Assembly: GCA_900239685.1 (NCBI GenBank)
Contig: OENT01000237.1
Location: 1-64,000, forward strand
Length of the DNA: 64,000 bases
Source: Rotaria macrura
Lineage: Eukaryota > Rotifera > Eurotatoria > Philodinida > Philodinidae
Direction: 5' to 3'
The notes beneath the pieces are model-generated. The model was not told the DNA's origin and did not search any database. It was given only the letters and a program-made list of their open reading frames with translations. Numbering within the stretch: the first letter of the stretch is position 1; the number at the start of each line of letters is the position of its first letter. Shown in pieces: positions 46,690 to 58,200 of this stretch. A program made the position numbers and the translations under genes.

Positions 46690-49259
46690 CTTTTTTCTTT
46701 TACTGTATTATGTGTGTGTAAGTGTGTGCGTGCACATCATTTGGATTAAATCTTTATTTCATGATCTATCCAATGAAAAATTACTGTTGAACCTTGCTGT
46801 CAGTATGAACGATGGCGCCACTTTTCGTTGGAAGCGCTTTTTTTTCGTTCATCTATACTATATAAATAAATTCATTCAATGTCATCATTGAATTATCCGC
46901 AGCATTTTTATGCTAACATTGAATTTCCAAAAATCGATGGACATAAAAATACCGGACATAATTGTGAACTCAATGCTTTTTTTCAATATTACTGTTCATA
47001 TATGTCGGCTAGATCCAATGATTATATGGCACGGTTACCTATATTTAATCAGTGTTCGTCAGATGCACATTAGTTAATCAATGAACATTTATTTAACCGA
47101 AAAATTTATCGAACCGATTCTTTCTAGCATTTATAGTTGATTGATAATGAAAATCAGAACATATAAGTAAAATATTCTTCGTTGAGCACTTGGCTCCGAG
47201 ATTGTATCCGAGTATTCTCTAAAAGATCGGTGTAATAATTGATCAACACTTGCGATACTTTGAATGGAGGGGAAGACTTCAGAAACTAGTGAAAGATGCA
47301 GTTAAAAGTAAGACATAGTGGAAGGTGGGCAGATTTTCGCCCTAAAAATTTGTTTTTAGTATTCACTGGTTTGAAATTATTATAGGCAGATATGTGAAAC
47401 CTCATGAGCTGGAATGAAAATCTTATAGCCTTTCTAAATATGCACATAGAATATTTCTATTTACTTTTTCTCAATAATGTTGAGGAAATCTATGAAAAAT
47501 CTAAAAAATATAGTCCGAGCTGAACACAGAGTCCAATATTTGTCGATAAAATCTTGTTAATTTTTTAAATAATTGACAACAGCTCATATGAGTGACAAGT
47601 AATGGTATAGGACTAACTTTTCTGTTCTTTATGAACATAGAGTGGGACTTATCTTACCTATTTCGTGAAGATCTCTGAAGAAACTTTTTAAAATCACGAA
47701 AAATTGATTGCAGTTTTGTTCATTCATATAAGTCGATTTTTGAAAGTGTTAAAACACATTAACCTTCGTAATTTTGTACAGTAAACATTTTTAAATAAAA
47801 GATGAAATCGACCTAATCGATCATTATTACCTAATTCAAGCTATAAGTATTTTATTCGAAACTATATAAAACATGATACCGTCTTAAGTTTGACTTTCCC
47901 AAATTGAGGATAGTGAGGAAGTGTTATAGTTGGGTAATTTTATAAAAAGATAAAAGAGAAATACAGATAATATATTTTCTACATCAAATATTGCTCTATA
48001 CATTGATAATTGAAGGAAATTTTACCCCCTGTTTTTTGAATTTCAATGGTGAAATTACAAGTGTCCATGAAAAAAAATTTTCGTTGTAAAATATATTTGA
48101 AGATCCTTTTACTATTCTCAAACGAATATTGATAGAAATTTGGTATAGGTCTTCATTTAGAAGAGCAAGAAATTTTGTTGCCAGTCCATGAAATGTATAA
48201 TTTTTGTTTCAGAAAGCATTCCCATTTACCCGTTATTGTATTAGAATTGACATAGAAATACTTAGTGCAAACTCTTCGAATTGTACACTGAATTCTTACT
48301 TACACTATACATACAGTCAGTAATATGCAATTGAAAGATTTCTTATGAGTTATGGCAATATCCTTCTTTTCTAAGGTTCTGTCAATGTATACAAGCTTTG
48401 TATTTTAGTGCGATGTATTAATATCAGCCGCCATATCGTCTCTCGGTTCTTGAGTACTACTCTATTGGGCATAATGGGGCCGAGAAGGTTAGAAATGATG
48501 TTCTCTGGCGACCTCTTTCTCAGCTGTCGAACTTTTCATCGAGCAGAATATTCTGTCATGGATATTATAGATAATGTTTGTTTTGAGCAGAATCGATATC
48601 ACATGAAGACTGCTTTTTTTCAAATCATCTATAACCAAGAGAGTACTTTGATGAATCTAGGTTAATATCAAGCACAAATACGGATATTAATGACATTGTT
48701 TTAAACTATAGTCGATCATTCAAAAGTTTTACAGATGCTTTCTTCTTTTGTTTTATTCCCTTAGGAACATAGCTTCGTTTGGCCATGTGAAATCAATTTC
48801 ATCCAGTTGATATTTAACTTAAGAAAAAGAGAATTTGTTTCTCACTGAATTCCTCTTGGTTTTACAAATATCTAATTTAGGTTTCGCGTCTAAAATCTTT
48901 CTTGCTTGTCTTTGAAACTGAAGCACCATTTCTAATAGAAATTCTCTTTTTTTTTTCAAGAACTACATCATTTTATTTGCTCGTTTTAATTCTTATTTAT
49001 TTTCTTTTACTTGGATGAAACTCATGAACAGAGCGAGATTATTATTCGATTACATATAAAATAAATAAATAAATAACGATGAGAACTGCTCATTCAAAGA
49101 ATAAAGCAAAAATTATTGTTAAACAAAAACAAAAGCAACTATATAAACGTTTTCTTTTCCTCCTGAGCATTACAACATAAATAGATATAGTATAAAGTGC
49201 GTTCAACGTGCGCAATTCGATAGAAACATGAATAGAATTTACAGCACATCATTGCTTCA
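46690..49259. other. Spacer between ISY1-like and GST genes
   Basis: A 2.6-kb AT-rich stretch. A short + strand frame at 46879-47073 is noted separately. An ATAAATAAATAAATA run near 49062 and the sequence before 49259 probably belong to the GST 3' untranslated region. The ISY1 promoter must lie just right of 46689. Confidence 0.45.
46879..47073 (+). CDS. Possible small uncharacterised protein (64 aa)
   Basis: An ATG-started frame diverging from the ISY1-like gene, 190 bp away. It has less skewed composition than the surrounding random frames (MSSLNYPQHFYANIEFPKID.., four Cys, several Tyr and Asn). No domain is recognised and there is no splice or repeat evidence. It could equally be chance. 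Confidence 0.2.
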   Translation: MSSLNYPQHFYANIEFPKIDGHKNTGHNCELNAFFQYYCSYMSARSNDYMARLPIFNQCSSDAH

Positions 49260-50009
49260 TTAGGCTGTTGCAGCTGGTTCACTTTCTTCAGTTTTAGGTG
49301 GTTCTTCTTTCTTTTTTTCAACATGTTGAACAACCGTACCGCCAAATTTAGCCATTTTACCATTGATTGGACGTTTAGTATGTTCACTTTCGAGATATGT
49401 TTTTAGTTCAGGTAATTCTCGAAATGCACTCATATAAGCAAGAATCTTCGGATATTCAGCCCAATTATCATTTGATAGAAGCCAACAATGATCAAGATAT
49501 TCAAATAACTGGAAATCAGCTACTGTTAATGTATCACTCATTAACCATTTTTTTCCTTGTCGTGTAATAAAATCTTCGAATAATTTTAAATGTATCGGTA
49601 GTGTTTCTTCACAGAATTTCTTTTTAACAGCTTCAAAATTAATGGCTCGATAACAAACATTATTCAATTCTTGCCTTAAATCATTTGATTGATCAATCAA
49701 TAATTCAATCATTGATGTTTCAGTTTCATCATTACCCATCATTTTAAATTTACGACCAAGATGTGTTAGTATTGTTTTTGCTTGTGATAATTTTAAATCA
49801 CCATCAATTAAATATGGTAGATTCGGAAAATCAAGGCCTAAACTATTTTTTTCTTTGAGCCATTCTTCACGTTTAAAATCTGGTGCATCACCAAAATTAT
49901 ATAATTTATTGGTGAACGGCGTTTTTTTATAATGCAGTAATAAACGTGATGGTTCAGCAAAACCACGAATATTCCAATAACCAAGAATTATTTGATCTTT
50001 TGATGCCAT
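49260..50009 (-). CDS. Glutathione S-transferase, mu-type
   Basis: A single-exon cytosolic GST of 249 residues that conjugates glutathione to electrophiles. The N-terminal thioredoxin-fold domain opens with ILGYWNIRGFAEPSRLLLHY, with the catalytic Tyr at residue 11, as in mu-class enzymes. It continues with LDFPNLPYLIDGDLKLSQAK, the cis-Pro glutathione-binding segment. The all-helical C-terminal domain has the usual LTVADFQLFEYLDH core. The serine that normally recognises the gamma-glutamyl group (Q-S-N-A-I in vertebrate mu) appears as Ala here (Q-A-K-T-I). The protein also has a C-terminal extension of Lys, Glu, Pro and Ala (EKKKEEPPKTEESEPAATA) beyond the usual length of about 218. The start fits the family exactly. 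No 3' splice site abuts this ATG. Confidence 0.93.
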   Translation of the reverse strand: MASKDQIILGYWNIRGFAEPSRLLLHYKKTPFTNKLYNFGDAPDFKREEWLKEKNSLGLDFPNLPYLIDGDLKLSQAKTILTHLGRKFKMMGNDETETSMIELLIDQSNDLRQELNNVCYRAINFEAVKKKFCEETLPIHLKLFEDFITRQGKKWLMSDTLTVADFQLFEYLDHCWLLSNDNWAEYPKILAYMSAFRELPELKTYLESEHTKRPINGKMAKFGGTVVQHVEKKKEEPPKTEESEPAATA

Positions 50010-52174
50010 TATTTAATGTTGGATAAGAAGAAAAACACAAGGAAGATTGGGCTATATTTCTAGTATCCTGATATCTATAGAATATATGATTTCTTTGCTA
50101 TGAAAATGGCAAAGAATGATATAATACATACATGTATGTCTATATATATGGAGAGAAAGTTCGCTAATGCTTGTATTTGTATACAGAAGAGAAGGAAAAA
50201 ATATTCTAGAAGAAAAAAAAAGAACACAACGGGAACAATTCTACGTTTATTCACTTTTCCTTCGTTCGATGCGTGTATGGTTTATGTATGTTACACAGAC
50301 CAAAATAGCACCATCGTACTTCTCGCTAGTGTGCTTCCGGTGAAATGTAGAAAATAGACGATATTATTCTGGCTCGCTATTGCTGTTTGCTGGAAAGGCA
50401 CAGATCACATACAGATAGGCAATTAAAACATATTAGCAGAATCTTTATTTATTGTTTTAGTTGATGAAACACGATACATACGAATTTACAATAATAGTAC
50501 TAAATTTCAATACTAAATTAATGATGCTTTCATTTAAATTTTTAATAGTTATACCAGAGGGGAGTTGCTTGAACAACACACTCATGCGTGACAACAAAAG
50601 GAATTTAACTTGTACGATGATGGTGTTTTAAGTATAAAAAAAAACAGCAACATCATCTTTCATGTTGGTTCTATCGTTGCATGCTCTTATTTTATATCAT
50701 ACTCCGATGAAAGACGTTTTGACATGATTAGTCAGATGCTAATGAAGTTGCATTAAAGGCTTCCTACAGACTTCAGTCAGAAAATATCACATCTAAAACC
50801 ATAATGTTCCCAGAAATCGTCTTACAGACCATGACAGATGTTGATAGAACGATCATAGGCATTTGATTGATGATCAGATACCGTGGCATATCTTGTTAAT
50901 ATACGATTGAAAAGCCTTCTATACATAACGCTTGGCTCGAATGTTTGAACTTCTTGTGTATTACTTTACTGGAACATTAAATAAGGGAATGGTAATTAAA
51001 TCTATCCTTCGATTAATAGAGTAAAAGAGTATTCCTTTGATTATCAATAGCAGACATATTGTTTTTTACATTTAGAATTTTACAAACAAAATTCTCTTCA
51101 ATACTTTTTAAGTATCGATGAAAAGAAAATAATTTTCTCAATAAGAATTTTGAAAAAAATCTATGTCCATATCATTCATTGAGATTAGTAACATAAGACT
51201 TGACAAAGGATTTTTATTTATTTATTTATTGTATTGATAGAGCATCAGACATATGTTTTATTACAGTACTCCTTTTATTTACATGTTAAATAAATCTATA
51301 TATATATATAAATAGTTCGAAAAAAGAAACAAATAACTGTTTTAAAATGTTGAGATTTAAGACTGAAAAGTAATTTGTTTTATATATTGATATTCATCAG
51401 TTGAATTATCATACAGAATCATTTTAGCTTATTCTATGACAAGTCATAGATATTAGTATTATTATTTCTTTGTCTGTTGATCAAGATCATTTATTTCATT
51501 TTTCAACTCTTGTCTATCCTTGTTTCTTAATTAATATCTTGAATATAACCAAAAATAGAAACTATTCAAAATACATGAATCATATAGAAATGTCGATGAG
51601 TAATTGCAACAATCGTACCAGATACGTATTCGTTGACGTATTAGTATTATCAATTATCTACATAGTATTGCAAAGTCGATGATAGAAACGAATAATCATT
51701 TGAAATGATATTTCAATTACAGATATCATCATGATCCAATTTAACTTGACCATGTACAATCAATATAGATGTTGGTCGAAGCATGAGAAACATGATTCAC
51801 TATCGAACAACATAGGGAACAATATCATCTTTTTATTCTTACATAAATCTATAACTACAAATGAAGAGGTAGAAACACGTTGTTGTTTTTTGATCTACAT
51901 TCTCTTTAGAATTTATTAACTAATAATAAACACAAAAGAGTAAACTAGTTTTGTTACGGTTTTATTTTGAAAGGAAGGAAAAATGGATTTGTCTAATATG
52001 ATTTGGATATGTTAATGGATTGATAATTTTTCAAGGATTTATGGATTGATGTTATTCAGTTTAACTAATCTTGACGAATTGATCAATGTCTAAAAAAAAG
52101 CAAAAAGAAGAATAGTTCGTTCAGATAAAGAATTGACAAGTATCGTAATTATATCGTAAGTAGTATCAGTATAG
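50010..52174. other. Spacer upstream of GST
   Basis: 2.2 kb of AT-rich sequence with simple (TA)n near 51297 and TTTATTTATTTATT near 51212. No supported gene. The GST promoter is presumably at its left end. Confidence 0.5.
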
Positions 52175-52471
52175 TTACCCTTTCTTTGAACTGTCTGATG
52201 AACCGTGGGATTGCGATGAAGTTTTGCGATGAGATGTTTGAGCACCAGGTATCATACTAGCACTGCTGCCACCACCGAGTCCTGTTCGTGGTGTGGCTGA
52301 TGGACCATCTGTAGCAATAAATTGGCCGGAACCAGAAACAATATGATAACCACCTTTAGTTCCAGGTACTTTAACCGGTGTACCAGGTGGAAGACTATGT
52401 GCACTCATACGAGATACATAGAGTATGCTCGATGTTGTACGAGGTATGACACGGCAAAAAATATGAGACAT
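52175..52471 (-). CDS. Small Ser/Gly-rich protein of unknown function
   Basis: 98 residues from the ATG at 52471. The N-terminal part (MSHIFCRVIPRTTSSILYVS) could be an amphipathic targeting segment. It is followed by PPGTPVKVPGTKGGYHIVSG and a disordered Ser/Gly/Lys tail ending SSDSSKKG. A good 3' splice site (ccttttgCAG) lies 30 nt upstream, so the frame probably starts in this exon after cis- or trans-splicing. It lies 262 bp downstream of the GH127 gene on the same strand. Codon use and composition look more gene-like than random frames nearby, but I recognise no family and propose no function. Confidence 0.5.
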   Translation of the reverse strand: MSHIFCRVIPRTTSSILYVSRMSAHSLPPGTPVKVPGTKGGYHIVSGSGQFIATDGPSATPRTGLGGGSSASMIPGAQTSHRKTSSQSHGSSDSSKKG

Positions 52472-52733
52472 ATTTATTTGTCGAACGTAGAAAATGTTTA
52501 TCTGCAAAAGGTAAAAAGTCATTTATTCATGTACACGTTTAACGTTGATTGATATCGAAAAATATTGTAACGCTATCGTATGTTATTTGGTCGAAATCGA
52601 TTGATAAAATTAATAAAATCAAAAAATATCACATTTTTAAAGTATTAAATAATTATATCTGATAAAGAAAAAATTAATCAAGTTACAAAAAATAAAATAT
52701 TCATTCCAAAAACTAAAACACAATGTCTTGGAA

Positions 52734-54692
52734 TTATTTAGCAATGGTAGGAAACGCACTTATACGAAGTCGAGCAGAACCCATTGGTATCAATATAATC
52801 GTTTCATCCGATTCTTGACTTTGAACAGGTGATTGCGGCAAAAGTCCAACAACATTCTCACTATCTGCTTTCCATTCTGGTATACGACGAGCTCGAATTT
52901 CAATATTAATTGGTGCTGTCTCCTTTGTAAAAGGATTTTCACAATGATTTTTCATTTTCTTTCGTTTCATTAAACACTCTTTTATACTTGTTGTTACCAA
53001 ACCATAGTTCCAGTTCGATTTCGGTACGACTTCAAATTCTGGCCAATCATCTGTACCACCAATACGATGATACTCTTCATCAATACCCAATGAAAATGTT
53101 AATGAGCCATATGATATCGAAACTGAATCATGATTCGATTTCCATGTTTTCATTCTTACTGTTGTCGGTAATGTGTACGATAGAACATCATCGTTTATCC
53201 AAAGACGATCAATAATTAGATACGAACCATTAATTGGAGTTTTCTCATTAAATAGAATGGTTCCATTTAAGGAAACTGCAGGTGCCTGTCGACACCACGT
53301 TGGTACACGTAAGTAAAGCTTGAATTGTGTTGATGTCGGTAATTGAAAACGGAACTGAACTTTTCCATCAAATGGATAATCTGTGTCTTCAATTATAGTT
53401 ACTTGTGTACCATCATTGGGACCAACTAATGCAGTTACTTGACTCGATACATACAATGATGCACATAGGCCACCATCATACGTTGCTAACCATGCTTCTT
53501 CAGCATAATATGGCCATCCCATTCCATGATTATGTGTACAACAACGGTATTGATGAACACCAGGTTTATAGGCAAGCATGGCGAAATTATTGTCAAATTG
53601 TTTTTGACTTTTAACTTGATCATCAAGCTGAACACAATTGGCACAAGTTATATAATGTGTTCCGCGACCAATCAATGGATCAAATGCAGCAGGCAACGTA
53701 TTAAATGCTAATGTTTCACACCGATCAGCCCATACACTATCACCTGTTAGGCGTGTAAGAATTTCAAAACTATGCATGAATTCAACGATGCCACACGTTT
53801 CAATACCTTGTCGTGGATCACCATAACCAGTACGACAATTTTCATCTCCGGCAAAACCTCCACCTGGAAATTGTCCGTATTGATCGATAACAAGTTGATA
53901 ATCATCATATGTGGCTTGAACAAAACGAGAATCAGGCGGATCAACAACGAGTGAATATAGTGCTGGTTCACGAAATCCTTGTGCTATATTTACATTATGC
54001 CATGTTGGTAAGCCTTTGAGCCAATCCGCTGAATTCGAATGAATTTTCTTAATTAAATCAATTAACCAATCGGTATCAGTCGTTCGATTATATAACCAAA
54101 TAATTGTATCAATATTGTCTGCCCATCGGGTATAACTCCAACCACGAGGAAATACGGCAGCTGGTTGTGCATTAACGAATTGAAAATATTTTAAAAGAAA
54201 TGGAATAACACGAGCATCATTTGTATATTCATAAAATGAACGAAAACAATGTAGCAATGGCATGGCTGGCCATAGATCAGGACCACCTTCGAGAGATGTA
54301 CGTAATTCATTTGGACCGAACCAGCCATCTGCTTGTTGACTACTCAATATGCCATCGATCCAACGTGTTGCTAATGCTAATGTATTTTCATCACCTGTTA
54401 CAAACGCTAGATCAGCAAACCCTCGTAACCAATATGGTAACTCTTCCCATGCAGATTTCGTTGGATCGACCCAGCCACATTGATCATAAACAAGATAATC
54501 TGATATTTCATAGAGCTTTCCATTCAAACCATTGACTTGTAATCTTAATTGACCAAGTAGCCAGCCATCGGGTTTAATTGCACCAGGTGGAAGTTTTTGA
54601 AATGGAACTGGTTGAAGTGGTGCTCGGTTCGGATAATAATGACCAGTCGATGCTGCCAATACTTCTACACGACTAACAACTCGAACAGTCAT
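52734..54692 (-). CDS. GH127-family (DUF1680) glycoside hydrolase, beta-L-arabinofuranosidase-like
   Basis: An intronless 652-residue frame with the full GH127 layout: N-terminal (alpha/alpha)6 barrel and C-terminal beta-sandwich. In the characterised family member a zinc site is formed by one Glu and three Cys, one of which is the nucleophile. Here the matching residues are E298 and C300 in GIETCGIVEF and C383-C384 in YRCCTHNHG, with E284 (AGDEN) as likely acid/base. Barrel motifs include EELPYWLRGFADLAF and ADGWFGPNEL. The C-terminal region holds YLRVPTWC and IEIRARRIPEWK. No signal peptide is visible at this start, but a 3' splice site (tttttgtAG) abuts the ATG, so an upstream exon or a spliced leader is possible. 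The family is mainly bacterial and fungal, so it is a candidate for horizontal transfer. It would release L-arabinose from plant glycans. Confidence 0.9.
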   Translation of the reverse strand: MTVRVVSRVEVLAASTGHYYPNRAPLQPVPFQKLPPGAIKPDGWLLGQLRLQVNGLNGKLYEISDYLVYDQCGWVDPTKSAWEELPYWLRGFADLAFVTGDENTLALATRWIDGILSSQQADGWFGPNELRTSLEGGPDLWPAMPLLHCFRSFYEYTNDARVIPFLLKYFQFVNAQPAAVFPRGWSYTRWADNIDTIIWLYNRTTDTDWLIDLIKKIHSNSADWLKGLPTWHNVNIAQGFREPALYSLVVDPPDSRFVQATYDDYQLVIDQYGQFPGGGFAGDENCRTGYGDPRQGIETCGIVEFMHSFEILTRLTGDSVWADRCETLAFNTLPAAFDPLIGRGTHYITCANCVQLDDQVKSQKQFDNNFAMLAYKPGVHQYRCCTHNHGMGWPYYAEEAWLATYDGGLCASLYVSSQVTALVGPNDGTQVTIIEDTDYPFDGKVQFRFQLPTSTQFKLYLRVPTWCRQAPAVSLNGTILFNEKTPINGSYLIIDRLWINDDVLSYTLPTTVRMKTWKSNHDSVSISYGSLTFSLGIDEEYHRIGGTDDWPEFEVVPKSNWNYGLVTTSIKECLMKRKKMKNHCENPFTKETAPINIEIRARRIPEWKADSENVVGLLPQSPVQSQESDETIILIPMGSARLRISAFPTIAK

Positions 54693-55200
54693 CTACAAAA
54701 AACAAAATCAAATATTCGACAGAAATATCATTTATAGTTGGATCACAAACATTTTACGTATGCTGTTTTTTTTTCAAAGAAAAATATCGATTTTTTTATT
54801 GATTACATGAAAATATTCATAAATAAATTCTTCTATTTCGTATCTATCTAAAATAAACCACAACATATTTTGCCAGAAAACAAAATAACGAAAGAAAGAA
54901 GTATTCAAATATGTCTTGCTCAATATATAATATATACGTATGCCTATCTTAAAACGATTTTCGAACTGTCAAAAACTTTTGTACATCATCACAATAGAAG
55001 AAGAATTGACGTATCATTATATTCAAAAACAAAATAAAGAAAAGATAAAGAACAAAAAACAATATAACACAGCGATTAAATTTTGTTCACAACGAACATT
55101 GCACATGAAAATAAAAAAGAACATACCGAGCACAGAATATGAATTGACTAGTTAGATATATGTTAATACATCTCACTGTTAGAAGACAAAAATCAATCTT
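54693..55200. other. Intergenic interval between LYST-like and GH127 genes
   Basis: 508 bp between two - strand genes. It ends with a polypyrimidine stretch and AG next to the GH127 ATG. It must contain the LYST 3' end and either a GH127 promoter or an outron. No separate gene. Confidence 0.55.
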
Positions 55201-58200
55201 TTAAGTAAGAAAAAGAACTTGCGGTGGTGCAGTTGACGTCGATGATGACGAACGACTTTCAATTGTATGCAAATGACGATCCCGATCAACAACAAATAAA
55301 CGACGTCGATCGAATTTCGGTATACACATTGCAACGATTGCATGTGAATTTAATTGAGGAAAATCAAGTTGACGCAACAATGTTAAATCCCATGTTGACC
55401 ACATTGCTATAGTACCATTTTCAAAACCACCCAAAAGTACATTAACGCACGTACCTTCAGGTTCAGATGTGAAACACAAACAATTCAATTGTTCAGGAAA
55501 TGGTAAGCAACGAATGAATTCACAATTACATGTTAAATACGTTAAATACCATTGACTACCACTGGATGATAAATATGCTATATCACCAGTGGTCTCTGAT
55601 GATGTTAGATGATAGATTGGTTGATTATCTTGTTTATATGTTCGGACATATGATAAACTAAAATTTAAATTCGTTATAGTAATTCAATTAATTAACGAAA
55701 TACAAATGATCTATTTTTTGATACACGAAATTTTCTAAGATATATATATATATATAAATATGTAACGAAATATTTTTCAAAAAGAAGTACTGAAATCGTC
55801 ATTTCGATAAAAAATTCAATTCTCGATCAAATCTTATGTCATTTAATAATATTAAGAATTCATGTCTTAAGATATTCAAAATACGATTGTGAAAAAGAAA
55901 CAAACGGTCAAAGTCATCATTGAAGTAAAAGAAAAATGTGTCTGTTTTGATTTTCAGATCTATTTATTTTAAGATGATCTAGCAAACCGTTATATTAGAT
56001 CAGCAAGCCCTATTACGGTATTGCTATATCGGTTGATTTACAATATTGCATAACACTTCCAACGATATTTACTTGATGTAAGGTCTCTACATTAAAGAGT
56101 TATAATAACCGGAAACAAAAATATTACTTCCAGCTGATCGATAGCTGTAATATTCTTCATTCGTTTCTGTTTCTAATAAATCATTTAACTCTCTGAACTT
56201 TAGTATCACGTATAAGAAACATAAGGGATATTTTCTACGCCTAATAACTACTATCTTTCATTATTTATCCGTATGTAATACTACAAATGAATATCATCTC
56301 TAAAAACAAATATTACATACCGATTCGTATCCCATAATGTTAACATGCCATCAGCACTAGCACTTATTAATAGACTGAATTGTCGATTAGCATATAAACA
56401 AGTAATAGGTGAACGATGTGCAATAAATGGAAGATAACGTTTTATTAATTCAATACCGGTTGGTATATTTTTATTTCGTTCAATACGATAGATTTCAATT
56501 AAACCGGATGTTTTACCCATAAATAACAGTCGATAATCAATCGATGTGCAACATGTTATTTTATCTTGATCATCAATTGGCACAAGAAAATTATACCATG
56601 TTTTATTCTGTTTCAATTGTCTACAACGTACGACATAATCCGGTGTATTCCATTTTAATGCAACCATTGCATCTAATGTTAGTGCTAATGAATTCGATTG
56701 TAATGAAACATTCTGTTCAGCAATGGATTCATTCAGAATTTGTTCATTATGTACCACTAATGATGATGATGGTAAACAAATAATATATGAACTTGCATCA
56801 ACTACAAGAAATGATGATACTTGAACTGGACAATCATGACTTCTGATATAATCTGGTGATGGCATATCATAGGAACCAACGAAATCTCCCCAACGTACAC
56901 CAACTATCAGACGATGTATACTGTCCATGGGTAATTTTGATTCGAACACATTACGTTCACTATTACGTTTATCATTTACATTGGAATTCGAGGTTGAAGA
57001 TGTTGAACTACCCGTGGTCACTGCTGGATGTGGTTGAAAGAATAGTTGCTAAATAGATATATATTCTTGTAAATACAGAAAGAAACAAAAGAGAATGTGT
57101 AAATTTTACTTTTGGAACTTGACCATAAGTACGAATAATTCCGTAGTAAGCTTTTTGCGTTAGTTGATCATCGATATTTTCAATTGGAAAGCCGTAATAA
57201 CATGCAGCATGATATATATTGATAGCATCAAGAGCGGCTTTTCCTGTTCCGAAAGAAAAATCGTTTATAGTTCAACAGAGAGACATTGAATGCTTACCTG
57301 TTTGCTTATGTCCAAATATAAGATCAATCCATTGATGTAAATGTGTTGTTACATGATCAGATTCAAGTGCTTGTCGAAGACCATATACAAATAAACGAGC
57401 ATTACGTTTTGACCATCCCGGTACAGTTACGTCAGATACTTGGAACCCCTTGAAATTAGAATCAAGAAAATACAAATGAAACTTTCATAATAATAATTCT
57501 ATCTTACGCTTTGCTTTTTACCAAAATTAAATCCTTGTTGATTTGATAAAAATTCATGAAGATAATAGAATTCTGGTATTAATTCTTTAAAATCTGATGT
57601 CGATTCAAATGATGATAACCAATACGATGTTTTAACATCATGAAATGTTCGATCAGCGCAATCAAAATTGTTATCCTGGTAATCAAGAAACATTCGTGTA
57701 TAAGGTAAAAGTCTAACAAGATAATGAAGAACAATGCCAGAATTAGAATATAATGATGCAAAATGATATGGATCTGATTGATGACCAAATATGAATGATG
57801 TTGGCAGGTTTTGTTGTTCATTTTCTTGTTGACGAAATAGAGCAAGATTCTTAGCATCTTCTAATGCATTATATATATCAATGAATTTTTCTTCTTTTTC
57901 AAAATGTTGAATGGCGATTGGCTTCGATAAATTACGATAATTTGCCGGTAGACGTAAATCAAGTATTGGACTATCATAATTTGCAACAATGTAAGGATAA
58001 ACAGGATACTGCATCAAGTCTAGTAAAAACAAAATAAAAGAAATTTCAGTTTTTCAATAAAATAGAAAACTATCGATCATAATTAAAGGTATTCTTTGTA
58101 CAGCACGGCTTTGTAAAATGTAATTTAAGTTAGCGATAAAAATTCTTTTTCTTTTATCAATATACAATTGATTAGGGCTTTTTGAGATACTGGGCAATGA

